From a virus: a stretch of DNA of 64,000 bases. Each line of letters begins with the position of its first letter. Positions within the stretch are counted from its first letter, which is position 1. Location of the stretch: positions 1 through 64,000 of IMG/VR virus record IMGVR_UViG_3300042922_000707; one strand, given 5' to 3'. Positions 48,041-56,518 of this stretch are shown piece after piece. The translations under genes and the position numbers were made by a program. The notes beneath the pieces were generated by a model. The model was not told the origin of the DNA, did no database searches, and worked only from the letters and a program-made list of their open reading frames with translations.

Positions 48041-50158
48041 CTAGCCTCTCCTCCTTCTGTTGTCTAAAAAGTGTGCAAGTGCATCTTCAGAAGTTTTGAA
48101 TATGTCTTTCCAGTCATCCTCTGTACGAGGTGCCTCTTGTAACTCAAACACGAAGTTTGCACCACTTACTGTAAACCCAGCTGAAGTAGCCATCGTGGAC
48201 GCCCTAAACTGCTTCAATGATGTGGAATTGATAAATGATGGGGTTCCAAAGTCCTGCACCAATTTTGCGGTGTTGTCCTTTATTTCTTCTGTTATATCCT
48301 GAATACGATTTAATATCTCGTATTTTTTGGCTTCCGCTTTTTCCTGTAGCTTACCGGTTGCCGTACTTGCAATAGCTGTAACCTCTTGTAACTTAGCCTT
48401 CAAAACCTCTACAGTGCTCAACATCAATTGTTTCCACATGGTTTTGTTGGTGTCATTGTCATGTAGGTTAGCTTTTCCCTCTGAAATTTGTATCTGATAC
48501 TTGTACTCATCGTCTATAAGGTCAATTGCGTCCTGTGATTTCTTTTTACCACTACCACCCCTTGAGCCAAGTCCCTCAAATTTAGGTACATCGCCTGCTC
48601 CCGGAGCTTCCATGTCCAAAGTTGGCGGGCCTTCTGGTAATGCTACATCCTTCATTGCCTCACTGGCAGTTAATGCCGCATTCCTCAGCTCAGCCATTCT
48701 ATTAATAGTATCATCTATCCCTGTCCTAACTGATGCAAGTGCATCATTAGTAGCTTGAGCCGCAATCTCCATTGCATCCCCTATACCTGGTATCCAAGAA
48801 GTCATCCAGGCAATCATCTGCATAATTAAGTTTATTGCCACCATTATGCCGTAGCCCATCATTTGGAATGCCAACAATACCGCATTGCATCCGTATAGTA
48901 TCCAATTCTTAGCTGAATCCCAATTTTGAACAAGTTTCACAATGGCTAGAATTACCAACCCAATAATTGCAATTATCCAACCAATTCCTACCGCCTTCAG
49001 TGCAACTCCGAATGCCGCCGTGATACCAGTTGCTACAGTTGTGGCACTGCTATAGGCTGTCATCATTCCACTCAAAACAGATATTGCAGTTGCAACACCA
49101 TAGATTATCGGCTCCACTGCCATGGACGCCTTAAATATTAGCCAAGCCTGCACTGCAAACAGAATAGCCTCAGAAATCCAGTACCAGTTGTCCCCAAACC
49201 ATTTAAAGAATCCCGCAAGTTTATTACCCGTTTGTTCTATATCTGCCACAAATTTAGTCAGTTGCTCAAACACCCAAGATAAGGCATCTCCAATACGCTG
49301 TGTCCACACATCTAAAGTGCCATCGTCTCTCAACCTTTGTAGCTCATTAATAAATGTTATTGCGGACTCCTTAGCATTGTCAAGAGACTTAAATCCTATA
49401 TCCCTACCAAACTCGCCCAAGACGTCCTGTATAGTGCTCCAGAGTCCCTTGCCCGTTACTGCTAACTTATCCATCATACCCGGGTACTTGGATTGCATGT
49501 GCGTGGCCAGTGCATTCATTAAGTCATCCAGACTTCCCACGTATGCACCTGCATTATCAAATTCTAGACCCATTGCCTGTAACTGTGTTCTGGTTACAAT
49601 ACTCATCTCGGCGAGCCTCATTAAGCCATAACCAGTATCCCCAGAGGCAATACGCCCTAACCAGAAAGCAACTTCCTCAATCTCTTGCCCAGTTCCTGCC
49701 GCGGCATCACCCGCAACCCTTAGTAATTCTATACTACGAATTCCGTAACTTTCAAGGAGCAAGTCTGCTTTTACTACCTCATCTAATTGGTATGGGGTAA
49801 ATATTGCAAAGTCTCTCATTTCTTGCATACGTTCCTGAGCGGCATCCATAGACTTTAATAAAACGCTGTATCTGAGTAGGTAATTTTCAAACTCTGACGC
49901 ATTGCCTATAGTAAAGTCTATCAACTTTTTACCTGCATACATGCTGAATAGTGAGCCTATTAACATCCTTAGTCCTTCCAACTCACCTCTTGCATTCCTT
50001 ACAGACGAGTTCATCTGTTGGAACATTTGCCTACCCTGCTTGCCTGCCTGGCTACTTACCTTGCCCAAATCCTGTAGCTGTGTCTTTGCCTGACCAATTC
50101 CTTTAGTAAAATTAGTCAAAACTGCCTCAAGAATAACCCTTACTCTGCTATCTGCCAT
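48041..50158 (-). CDS. Tail tape measure protein
   Basis: The 705-residue protein starts with a coiled-coil region (TNFTKGIGQAKTQLQDLGKVSSQAGKQGRQ), has a membrane-like stretch in the middle (WIIAIIGLVILAIVKLV) and further hydrophobic segments, then a helical C-terminus: the tape-measure pattern. By the usual relation of tape length to tail length, about 0.15 nm per residue, the tail would be near 105 nm. AAGGAGGTGA precedes the ATG. It is preceded by the frameshifted chaperone pair, as expected. Confidence 0.92.
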   Translation of the reverse strand: MADSRVRVILEAVLTNFTKGIGQAKTQLQDLGKVSSQAGKQGRQMFQQMNSSVRNARGELEGLRMLIGSLFSMYAGKKLIDFTIGNASEFENYLLRYSVLLKSMDAAQERMQEMRDFAIFTPYQLDEVVKADLLLESYGIRSIELLRVAGDAAAGTGQEIEEVAFWLGRIASGDTGYGLMRLAEMSIVTRTQLQAMGLEFDNAGAYVGSLDDLMNALATHMQSKYPGMMDKLAVTGKGLWSTIQDVLGEFGRDIGFKSLDNAKESAITFINELQRLRDDGTLDVWTQRIGDALSWVFEQLTKFVADIEQTGNKLAGFFKWFGDNWYWISEAILFAVQAWLIFKASMAVEPIIYGVATAISVLSGMMTAYSSATTVATGITAAFGVALKAVGIGWIIAIIGLVILAIVKLVQNWDSAKNWILYGCNAVLLAFQMMGYGIMVAINLIMQMIAWMTSWIPGIGDAMEIAAQATNDALASVRTGIDDTINRMAELRNAALTASEAMKDVALPEGPPTLDMEAPGAGDVPKFEGLGSRGGSGKKKSQDAIDLIDDEYKYQIQISEGKANLHDNDTNKTMWKQLMLSTVEVLKAKLQEVTAIASTATGKLQEKAEAKKYEILNRIQDITEEIKDNTAKLVQDFGTPSFINSTSLKQFRASTMATSAGFTVSGANFVFELQEAPRTEDDWKDIFKTSEDALAHFLDNRRRRG

Positions 50159-50170
50159 ACGTTCACCTCC

Positions 50171-50907
50171 TTACTGTAGTCCATTTTGTTGACGCTTGTT
50201 TTTCAACCTATCCAGTTGCTCCAAGCCTGCCTCTCCATCATACATGAGCTTATGTCGCTTTTGCTTTTTGCCCGCCGTCTGTAATTCCTCAAACTTGTCT
50301 TTAAATGAGGAAGCAAGTTCCTCTGGTTTGTCTGCATGAACAATATTCAATAGAGTATAATAGTCCATAAACTTGCTGGAAACTTCGGCAACCGCTCTCC
50401 GTTTTATCAACTTAAAGTACCTAAATATATCATCTATGTCACATTGCCCCAATTGATTGGGCGACCATTTGTATTCATAATATATAGTGTCCTCTACTGT
50501 AGCAAACATACCCAGAACATCAATCTTTCCTTCTTTACCGGTGGCCCCTAGATTGCTTGGTTCTGACGTATGTTGTTCTTGAAAAAACCCACTATTACCT
50601 CTTTGTCAATTCCATATAGGTTCAAGAGCTCTTCAAATATTACTATGAAGTCCGTTATGTAAATTTCCTCTATTGTCTCTGTTGTCAAGTCTGTTAACTC
50701 ATACATAACTTGCTCTACTTGTCCTATATTGTCGCCTATGTAGCCAACTATCCCATCAGCTAATTTGCTGTCATCCTCCACATCCAATAATGCAAAAAGT
50801 CCCAAGACTAATCCAGAGAATTTAGAAACAACTTTCTTAAATTTTCCATACTTGAGTACCTTGAGTTCTACATTAATATCATCTAACTCTATCTGCTTTG
50901 TTTTCAT
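50171..50907 (-). CDS. Tail assembly chaperone, long form made by -1 frameshift (G-T type)
   Basis: The frame that ends at 50171 is open upstream without a start site of its own: no ribosome binding site precedes its first ATG at 50509. At 50581-50587 the minus strand reads TTTTTTC within codons GGT TTT TTC, an ideal T TTT TTC slip sequence. Slipping back by one base joins residues 1-109 of the short form to the second frame (next codons CAA GAA CAA), giving about 245 residues. This is the well-known tail-chaperone arrangement before a tape-measure gene. The stimulator downstream has not been analysed. Confidence 0.85.
50548..50907 (-). CDS. Tail assembly chaperone, short form (G type)
   Basis: The 119-residue product starts MKTKQIELDDINVELKVLKYGK, an N-terminal pattern of Gram-positive siphophage tail chaperones, and is acidic and helical. 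GGAGGAGCGAGC precedes the ATG at 50907; the longer frame to 50967 is not supported. It binds the tape measure during tail assembly, with the longer frameshift product. Confidence 0.8.
   Translation of the reverse strand: MKTKQIELDDINVELKVLKYGKFKKVVSKFSGLVLGLFALLDVEDDSKLADGIVGYIGDNIGQVEQVMYELTDLTTETIEEIYITDFIVIFEELLNLYGIDKEVIVGFFKNNIRQNQAI
50581..50587 (-). other. Programmed -1 frameshift slippery site
   Basis: Minus-strand TTTTTTC, in-frame T TTT TTC, near the end of the short chaperone gene; see the long form at 50171-50907. Confidence 0.8.
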
Positions 50908-50975
50908 GCTCGCTCCTCCTAGAATATGCACAATTATTTTATTATAGCAAAGGGGTGCCGTTTCCATGCACGAAC

Positions 50976-51016
50976 ACCCCTTAATTCTGCCATTACTGCC
51001 CTTTCATACAAGGGGT
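50976..51016 (-). other. Recurrent intergenic element, copy 4
   Basis: Plus-strand CCTTAATTCTGCC (50979-50991) in a hairpin with ACCCCTT (50976-50982) and AAGGGGT (51010-51016), between the major tail and tail chaperone genes. A TATAAT (50941-50946) lies downstream on the minus strand but has no clear -35 box. Confidence 0.55.
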
Positions 51017-51048
51017 AATATATTTATACTACTTGTAAATTTTGCCCA

Positions 51049-51852
51049 CTAGCTTACGGTTACTGTCGTGCTGGTTGTATAACCACCATATGTGGCAGTT
51101 ACAGTCGCTATACCAGCTCCAATACCCTCTCCACTTCCGGCATTACTGATTGTAAGTACAGTCTCCTTGGAAGAAGTCCATACACACTCATCTGTAACGT
51201 CCTCAGTTGTCCCGTCTTCATAAACAGCATTGGCACTGAATGCCTGTGTCTGTGCTACGGTAATTGTAGGGTTACTTGGTGTTAAATAGAAATTAATTAG
51301 TCTCTTCGTTGGGCCTGGCAATACAGCACTTTCATCCCCAATCCTAAACAATTGGTCGCCCAATGGTCTTTCCTCATCTGGATATGCCGCCCACTCACAA
51401 GGCACAACCCACTCAGAATCCAATTTGTACTGAAGATTCAAGTTAGTCTTACTACCCGCCTTGTAAATTATAACATCTCTAGACTTATCATTGAATCCTG
51501 CACTTACAGGATGTATTCTAAGTCTTCCCGCCAATGGTTGCATTCTAAGTCCTGGACGCTGTCCAAACGTTAGTGCCTGTCCATCTGCATCGCTGGCAGT
51601 TGGTGCAACTCTCTTTATTGCAACTAGGCTTGTGTCTACAACGTTTGTCTTGTAGGATGCCTTCTCACCAATTAAAATACTGTCAACAATTGTAGTGCCA
51701 AACTGGTCAATCTCATTTATATCATGCCAGTCAGCCTCATAATTGAACTCTCCACCACCTTTGGTTAAACCCAAGTAGACCTCAACGCCACCTCCTGGTG
51801 GTGTGTAATACAAGTCTGCAACTCCAATGGTAATTTTATCAATTTGTCCCAT
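51049..51852 (-). CDS. Major tail protein with C-terminal Ig-like (BIG2) domain
   Basis: The 267-residue protein has an N-terminal tail-tube-like domain and a C-terminal BIG2 segment (PTITVAQTQAFSANAVYEDGT, then VTDECVWTSSKETVLTISN and ATVTATYGGY), a surface Ig fold common on tail tubes. GGGAGG precedes the ATG, which overlaps the upstream stop (TAATG). It is flanked by connector genes and the tail chaperones, the usual place of the tube protein. Confidence 0.85.
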   Translation of the reverse strand: MGQIDKITIGVADLYYTPPGGGVEVYLGLTKGGGEFNYEADWHDINEIDQFGTTIVDSILIGEKASYKTNVVDTSLVAIKRVAPTASDADGQALTFGQRPGLRMQPLAGRLRIHPVSAGFNDKSRDVIIYKAGSKTNLNLQYKLDSEWVVPCEWAAYPDEERPLGDQLFRIGDESAVLPGPTKRLINFYLTPSNPTITVAQTQAFSANAVYEDGTTEDVTDECVWTSSKETVLTISNAGSGEGIGAGIATVTATYGGYTTSTTVTVS

Positions 51853-52088
51853 TATTTTTTACCTCCCTTCATTAGTATAGCCTGTCTTGCTTCATTGTCC
51901 TTCTTTATTTGCTCTCTAGTCTTTGAAACATCTAGGCTACCATCATTTATATCAACTGCTAAATGGTTGTTTATGAGTTCGTCTGCTACAGCGTCCTCGC
52001 ATACCATAACGTCTCCATTTACATATTGATTGCCATTGTGACTATAATTGCCCTGTGGGCCTAAGCCAGTAAATAATACATTTTTCAT
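51852..52088 (-). CDS. Small head-tail region protein, 78 residues
   Basis: Begins MKNVLFTGLGPQGNYSHNG, with a segment GDVMVCEDAVADELINNHLA similar in pattern to the N-terminus of the 173-residue protein at 53933 and to YqbF-type phage proteins. GGAGGTGA precedes the ATG. Function unknown; probably a minor structural or assembly protein. Confidence 0.6.
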   Translation of the reverse strand: MKNVLFTGLGPQGNYSHNGNQYVNGDVMVCEDAVADELINNHLAVDINDGSLDVSKTREQIKKDNEARQAILMKGGKK

Positions 52089-52099
52089 TTAATCACCTC

Positions 52100-52606
52100 C
52101 TAGCCTGCAAAGGTACGGAAGAATATGTCGAAATCTATTTGCACAACACATGCAGGTACCTTAATCTGTGCAAATAACTCTGTTGATATATTATCAAATC
52201 GAATTCCACGTACTCTTCTGTATACTACCATTCCACCTGCCTCCGTCTCGGAAGGGTCTATTCTAAATGAGCTTAGGACTGGTGTCGCTCTTAACACGTT
52301 TGCTATGAGCTCAGCTTCCTTTATTTTTGGTAGCATTTCTTCCTGAGTCTCATAAGAATATGGGGCAGTGTAAAGAATTTGGAATGGGTATTGTTCTGCC
52401 TCTATGTCAAGTACTTCATTGGCAGACTCTGTATCTATTTCTATGGGTTCTATAAATACAGCGGGTAGATACTCTTTTATTACTTCCGGTGCAGGAAGAA
52501 GTCTAAATCCGCCTATATTTATGTTCTTTACCGTCAAGGGAAGTTCAGTGTCAAGTACTTCCTTTATTTTCTTAGTTATTTCAGTTGTATAATAAAAATT
52601 CTTCAT
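52100..52606 (-). CDS. Head-tail/tail completion protein, 168 residues
   Basis: The order (connectors, gp10-like protein, this protein, major tail protein) is that of tail-terminator or completion proteins in siphophages, and the size fits. The sequence alternates strands and helices, with no named motif. The stop and start overlap with neighbours (52606). Confidence 0.6.
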   Translation of the reverse strand: MKNFYYTTEITKKIKEVLDTELPLTVKNINIGGFRLLPAPEVIKEYLPAVFIEPIEIDTESANEVLDIEAEQYPFQILYTAPYSYETQEEMLPKIKEAELIANVLRATPVLSSFRIDPSETEAGGMVVYRRVRGIRFDNISTELFAQIKVPACVVQIDFDIFFRTFAG

Positions 52607-53127
52607 TACTCAGCACCTGCCCTCTGAATTTGTGTTACAAAGTTGTTTAAGTGTTTTTGGTAGGGTTGCTCAAGGAACTTAGTAGCCTCAATGCCCACTG
52701 TTATACCTCTAATTGGCTGTCCGGTTATAGTGCTAATGAACTGCTTACCCTTCATTGTTATCAATCCGTGTGACCTTGCCCACCATATTAGGTCCAGCCT
52801 ATCCATACCATTCCTATCCACGAATGGCACATAGTGCCTACGTGTCCCCTCATGTATATAAATCGCATAGTCCACACCGGAAAACACTTCACCCACAATA
52901 TGGTCGCCTGAAGTACTTACTCTATTGAGTATGCTGTTAATTAAACGCCCCTGCCAAATATGCTCTGTACTTCTTATTATTTCCCTTGCATCATCTCTTA
53001 TGTCCCTTGTAACAAGATTCATTATTTGTGTCACACGACGTTTGGTGCTTTCTTCCTTACCAGTTAAGTACTTTACAGCCTGCTCATTCTCTATTATTAT
53101 TCTAAAGCTATCTGCCACTTGTACCAA
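52606..53127 (-). CDS. HK97 gp10-like head-tail joining protein
   Basis: The 173-residue protein has the gp10 pattern: a helical N-terminus with DIRDDAREIIRS, then GRLINSILNRV, VDYAIYIHEGTRRHYVPF and a C-terminal FLEQPYQKHLNNFV. The YAxYIHEGTRxHxVP signature is characteristic. It is a connector between head and tail. ATG overlaps neither start strongly; spacing to the next genes is tight. Confidence 0.82.
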   Translation of the reverse strand: MVQVADSFRIIIENEQAVKYLTGKEESTKRRVTQIMNLVTRDIRDDAREIIRSTEHIWQGRLINSILNRVSTSGDHIVGEVFSGVDYAIYIHEGTRRHYVPFVDRNGMDRLDLIWWARSHGLITMKGKQFISTITGQPIRGITVGIEATKFLEQPYQKHLNNFVTQIQRAGAE

Positions 53128-53130
53128 CCC

Positions 53131-53412
53131 CTATACATTCTTGTCTTCCAGCTTAAGCTTATACACGTCTCCCATGATAAAAACTTCTTGAACTGTGAAT
53201 TGAGCTCCGGTAGCCTCGTTTGTTATGACGTCACCACGTTTGATTGCAATTTCATCATCTATAGTTATATAACCTATGTCATCACTTGTTATAAGGGCTG
53301 GAATGCCCCTCATGGAACCTTCCTGTGCCTGTTTATATACAGCAGAGCGGTTGCTTACAGTATGCGTGGCGGGTATAATGGTTATGCTTGTATTAAACAA
53401 TTCATGAATCAT
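53131..53412 (-). CDS. Head-tail connector-like protein, 93 residues
   Basis: A small beta-rich protein (IPALITSDDIGYITIDDEIAI, then VITNEATGAQFTVQEVFIMG) in the usual place of head-completion proteins. The start overlaps the next gene's stop (53409-53412, ATGA). Probably a head-tail adaptor. Confidence 0.65.
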   Translation of the reverse strand: MIHELFNTSITIIPATHTVSNRSAVYKQAQEGSMRGIPALITSDDIGYITIDDEIAIKRGDVITNEATGAQFTVQEVFIMGDVYKLKLEDKNV

Positions 53413-53759
53413 AGATACCCACCTCTTACTTTTGAGATACCATAGTTCATAGGTGCCCCACCATTTTTAATTCTGTCCTTGTCCAACTTAGCTAGAATTG
53501 TGGCAAGTGCTTTCTCATTCAACTTGTAGGAATAGTCGTCAACTTGTTCACTTTGGTAAGTCCTATCCTTACTCAAATAAAGTATGAGTTCTGTTGATAC
53601 AAGTTTAATCAGTGCATTTGTTGTTTCGTAGGGCTTCAACACATACTCATCAATGATAATGGTTGAGGCTTCCACTAACAATTCTAGTTTGTCATCCGGA
53701 ACTTTGGGCTTTGGTAACTTTGTCAAAGAACGTGCTTCTGTCAACGTTAAATATGCCAT
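53409..53759 (-). CDS. Head-tail connector protein (gp6-like), 116 residues
   Basis: The predominantly helical protein (LTEARSLTKLPKPKVPDDKLELLVEASTIIIDEYV) matches the gp6-like head-tail connector pattern, which forms a ring under the portal. Its order after the capsid gene fits. The preceding 55-residue ORF ends 5 bp before its start, with AGGAGG in that gene's end. Confidence 0.7.
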   Translation of the reverse strand: MAYLTLTEARSLTKLPKPKVPDDKLELLVEASTIIIDEYVLKPYETTNALIKLVSTELILYLSKDRTYQSEQVDDYSYKLNEKALATILAKLDKDRIKNGGAPMNYGISKVRGGYL

Positions 53760-53763
53760 ATCC

Positions 53764-53931
53764 TCAACCTCCTAATTTAAACCCGTTGTCTAAGATGTAT
53801 TTTACAAGCTCCACCTTAGTTGGGAACTTATCTACTGGAAGTGGTATTTTCTTTTCCACTGCCATTTCAGCAATTTCTTCATAGCTGTGATAACTTACAA
53901 ACTTGGTCAGCATCATCCTAGTATGTGCCAT
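53764..53931 (-). CDS. Small protein, 55 residues, HeH/LEM-like
   Basis: A short frame with AGGTGAATAGT before its ATG fills the gap between two connector genes. The C-terminal FPTKVELVKYILDNGFKLGG resembles the last segment of the preceding 173-residue protein (SDVFQFLIDNGFNIGE), a small helix-extended-helix-like motif. It may be a duplicated fragment. Function unknown. Confidence 0.6.
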   Translation of the reverse strand: MAHTRMMLTKFVSYHSYEEIAEMAVEKKIPLPVDKFPTKVELVKYILDNGFKLGG

Positions 53932-53932
53932 A

Positions 53933-54454
53933 CTATTCACCTATGTTAAAACCGTTGTCTATAAGGAATTGAAATACGTCTGACTTCTTCTTAAGGAAAT
54001 CCGGAATATCAATTCCGCTCTCACCAGCTTGTTTCATCATTTGCTGTAATGTAGTTTCCTTATAATAAGCTTCCTGCTTTTCTGTTAGCTCCGCATCCGT
54101 GTCTGACTCATCCGGTAGCTTATTTTCTGGGTCTTCATCTTCCGGTAGCTTATCTTCCGGTAGCTTATCTTCTGGGCTTACCTCTTCTGGTAGTTTATCT
54201 TCAGGTGTAGTAGTCTCTTCCTTTTTTACTTCCACAATAGCTGTGTTTTGAGGTGCTCCTTGCCCTTCAATTCTACCCGTGTCGCCCTTTTCCTCGGGCT
54301 CTGTAGCTTTTATAATACGGAGTACAGTGTACCCGTCCTTCGGTAATTGTCTTACTATGTCATCACTCAGTGTCACTTCTTCATTTTTTACTAGCTTCAC
54401 TACACCAGCAATTTCATGGGTTAATGAACCTGTCCATTTTATTATCTTTGGCAT
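53933..54454 (-). CDS. YqbF-like protein with EDKLPE repeats and HeH/LEM-like C-terminus
   Basis: The 173-residue product has an N-terminal beta domain (IIKWTGSLTHEIAGVVKLVKNEE, then YTVLRI) like phage YqbF proteins, a low-complexity linker with four or five PEDKLPE-type repeats (about 89-118), and a C-terminal DVFQFLIDNGFNIG segment of the HeH/LEM kind. It lies between the capsid gene and the connectors. Probably a head-associated accessory. Confidence 0.65.
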   Translation of the reverse strand: MPKIIKWTGSLTHEIAGVVKLVKNEEVTLSDDIVRQLPKDGYTVLRIIKATEPEEKGDTGRIEGQGAPQNTAIVEVKKEETTTPEDKLPEEVSPEDKLPEDKLPEDEDPENKLPDESDTDAELTEKQEAYYKETTLQQMMKQAGESGIDIPDFLKKKSDVFQFLIDNGFNIGE

Positions 54455-54479
54455 TACTAAACAACTCCTTCCAAATGTG

Positions 54480-54513
54480 AGTAAAGTTTAGGAGGATTTC
54501 CCTCCTAAACAGT
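54480..54513 (-). terminator. Terminator after the major capsid gene
   Basis: GTTTAGGAGG (54486-54495) pairs perfectly with CCTCCTAAAC (54501-54510) around 5 nt; TTTACT follows on the minus strand. Capsid genes often have such hairpins to boost their own level. Confidence 0.75.
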
Positions 54514-54527
54514 CTCCAATTTTATTC

Positions 54528-55502
54528 TTATGCTAATGCTGGCTTTATGTTATAAACATAACCTGAAGCCTGAATTTCCTCAATTGCTACATCCAACTTC
54601 ATTGTTAACACAATGATATACTGTCTTGCAGTAATGTCCTTGTCAGTCTCAACCTGTATCTTTCTAGAAATACCTGTAATGATATTTTTAGGGTGTATCA
54701 AGATTGATTGTCCAAGACCAGTGATTGGAGCTCCTGCACCTTCACCATCTTCATCATATGATAAGTTACTTGGCATTAATGATACTCTTTGTATTGGCAC
54801 ACCAAGAGCAGAAGTGTTAGTGTTTTCCAGCAAGTATCTATCGCCAACTGCTGTGTTTCTCTGAGCAATTAATTGTCTCCATCTAAGCTCTGTAGTTCTG
54901 TCAGTGTAGAATTTATACTGCTCAGGAACTCTTATAAACTTCTCAGGAACTTTTAAATAAGTCTCTGCCCATAAAGAATCACTAATTGGTTGTGCTTTCC
55001 AGTCCAATGAGTTTCCAGCCTTAACCTGCTTAATTACGCCGTTAAGAAGTGCTAAATAGTCGTCAGTTGCATTTGCTGTGTCGCCATTAATTATAAGCTC
55101 TTCCAAGTCTACAGCGGCTCTTTCAGCAATCAACTGCATAATAGTATCCTTGAATCCTTCTTGCTCAATGTTTGCTTCAATAGTGTCATAAGAAAGTCTA
55201 ATTTCTGCAATAACTTCCTTTGTAGTTAACTGAACTGTACCTGAAGTTGGTTTAGCTCTCTTGTCAGCCGCTAAAGCAGTATTCTCAATACCCCTTCTTA
55301 AAATTCTGTCTGCAAATCCAATCTTCTCAACTTTCATTGAGTCACCTGGGAATGTAATTACACGACAGTCCTTCATAATTGTAGGAGTATCCTGTACCAT
55401 TCTAAGGAATTTGTCTCCTTGCTGTGGGTCTAAGTAACCCCCATTAGTTTTAAGATCTGATAACACTAAGTCCGCTTTTTGAATAATTTCGTTATTTGTC
55501 AT
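54528..55502 (-). CDS. Major capsid protein (HK97-like)
   Basis: The 324-residue protein lies just after the protease/scaffold genes and before the connectors, with the expected length and composition: an N-terminal helical part, then segments such as ELIINGD (E-loop region) and IITGISRKIQVETDKDITARQ near the end as in HK97-fold capsids. ATG at 55502, 8 nt after GGAGG, is chosen. A perfect hairpin at its end (54486-54510) suggests high expression. Confidence 0.85.
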   Translation of the reverse strand: MTNNEIIQKADLVLSDLKTNGGYLDPQQGDKFLRMVQDTPTIMKDCRVITFPGDSMKVEKIGFADRILRRGIENTALAADKRAKPTSGTVQLTTKEVIAEIRLSYDTIEANIEQEGFKDTIMQLIAERAAVDLEELIINGDTANATDDYLALLNGVIKQVKAGNSLDWKAQPISDSLWAETYLKVPEKFIRVPEQYKFYTDRTTELRWRQLIAQRNTAVGDRYLLENTNTSALGVPIQRVSLMPSNLSYDEDGEGAGAPITGLGQSILIHPKNIITGISRKIQVETDKDITARQYIIVLTMKLDVAIEEIQASGYVYNIKPALA

Positions 55503-55537
55503 TATAAATTCCTCCATTCTATCCTATGATTTTTTTT

Positions 55538-55945
55538 TTACTTACCGCTGAATCCAAATGCACTGTCAAACACTCCTGCAGTCTTCTTAACTTCTTTCCC
55601 GCCTGCTGGTTCATCTCCACTAACGCTTGAAGACTTTCTTACACTTTCCAACTTTTCAACTCTTTCTGAAACTGACTTAACTGTTTCTGAAATTCCAGAC
55701 AACGTCTCAGCTATTGGACCAAGTGCAGACTTAATTACCTCTTCCGCAGTTTTCTCAACTTGCCCTGTTACTTCACCTGCTGTCTTAGTTGCATCTTCTG
55801 CCTTTTGCACAGCATCCTCTGTTCCTTTTTCCAGCACTCCAACCTTCTCACTTACTTTGCCCAAATCAGATTTTAATGACTCAATGCCTTCTGTTAATGG
55901 TGCTAACACTTGTTCCATTGCCTTTTGAATATCTTCTGCTTTCAT
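55538..55945 (-). CDS. Nested scaffolding protein (in-frame internal start)
   Basis: Inside the 326-residue gene GAGGAGGACGAG precedes ATG at 55945, in frame with the C-terminal coiled-coil region. The resulting 135-residue product (MKAEDIQKAMEQVLAPLTEGI...) is a helical, charged protein typical of a scaffold. Protease genes with an embedded scaffold start, as lambda C/Nu3, are a known design. Confidence 0.6.
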   Translation of the reverse strand: MKAEDIQKAMEQVLAPLTEGIESLKSDLGKVSEKVGVLEKGTEDAVQKAEDATKTAGEVTGQVEKTAEEVIKSALGPIAETLSGISETVKSVSERVEKLESVRKSSSVSGDEPAGGKEVKKTAGVFDSAFGFSGK

Positions 55946-56518
55946 CTCGTCCTCCTCTTTTATTACATCTCCAGATTTAATTTCTGAAAACACATTGTTA
56001 AGTTTACTTATCCCCTGCTCAAATTCTTTTAGAAGTTTAGCATTAACAGGGCTTTCTGTCTTCTGGACCTTAATTGACTTTTCCTTATCCGCCTTGACAA
56101 GTTCTGCACTCTTCTCGATACCCACTGTACCTAAAGTTTCTAGAATGTACTTTTTGAACTCATCCAACTCTTTTTCTATGTCCGCTTTGGGTGTCTCAGA
56201 ATTTGTCCACCACAGTATGTCATACATTACATCTCGCATTACATTGTAAGAGTCCCATAAGCTATTCCATGCCTTTTGTCTTTCCATTGTTACTCTAAAG
56301 GACGGTTTATCATCCTCTTTAATAAGCACACCCTTAACAGCACTCATAACCTTTTCCAATAGTGTTGCGTTGCTCTTTTGTACTGGCTCTGCCACCACTA
56401 CCTTTTCTTCTTCCGGTTGATAGTCATCACTCTTATAGAGCATTAACTTCTGTTTATTAGCTCCTTTATTTACAAGGCTAATATATTGAACTTCTACATC
56501 CTTAAGTTCTCTTGGCAT
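55538..56518 (-). CDS. Head maturation scaffold/protease C-terminal partner (XkdF-like C-terminus)
   Basis: The first 25 residues (ELKDVEVQYISLVNKGANKQ) match the C-terminal extension of XkdF-type proteases, and the rest is a helical scaffold with long coiled coils. It starts at an ATG overlapping the stop of the 135-residue protease domain (TAATG), so the usual XkdF protein is here split into two genes. Its C-terminal half is also made separately from an internal start at 55945. Confidence 0.7.
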   Translation of the reverse strand: MPRELKDVEVQYISLVNKGANKQKLMLYKSDDYQPEEEKVVVAEPVQKSNATLLEKVMSAVKGVLIKEDDKPSFRVTMERQKAWNSLWDSYNVMRDVMYDILWWTNSETPKADIEKELDEFKKYILETLGTVGIEKSAELVKADKEKSIKVQKTESPVNAKLLKEFEQGISKLNNVFSEIKSGDVIKEEDEMKAEDIQKAMEQVLAPLTEGIESLKSDLGKVSEKVGVLEKGTEDAVQKAEDATKTAGEVTGQVEKTAEEVIKSALGPIAETLSGISETVKSVSERVEKLESVRKSSSVSGDEPAGGKEVKKTAGVFDSAFGFSGK

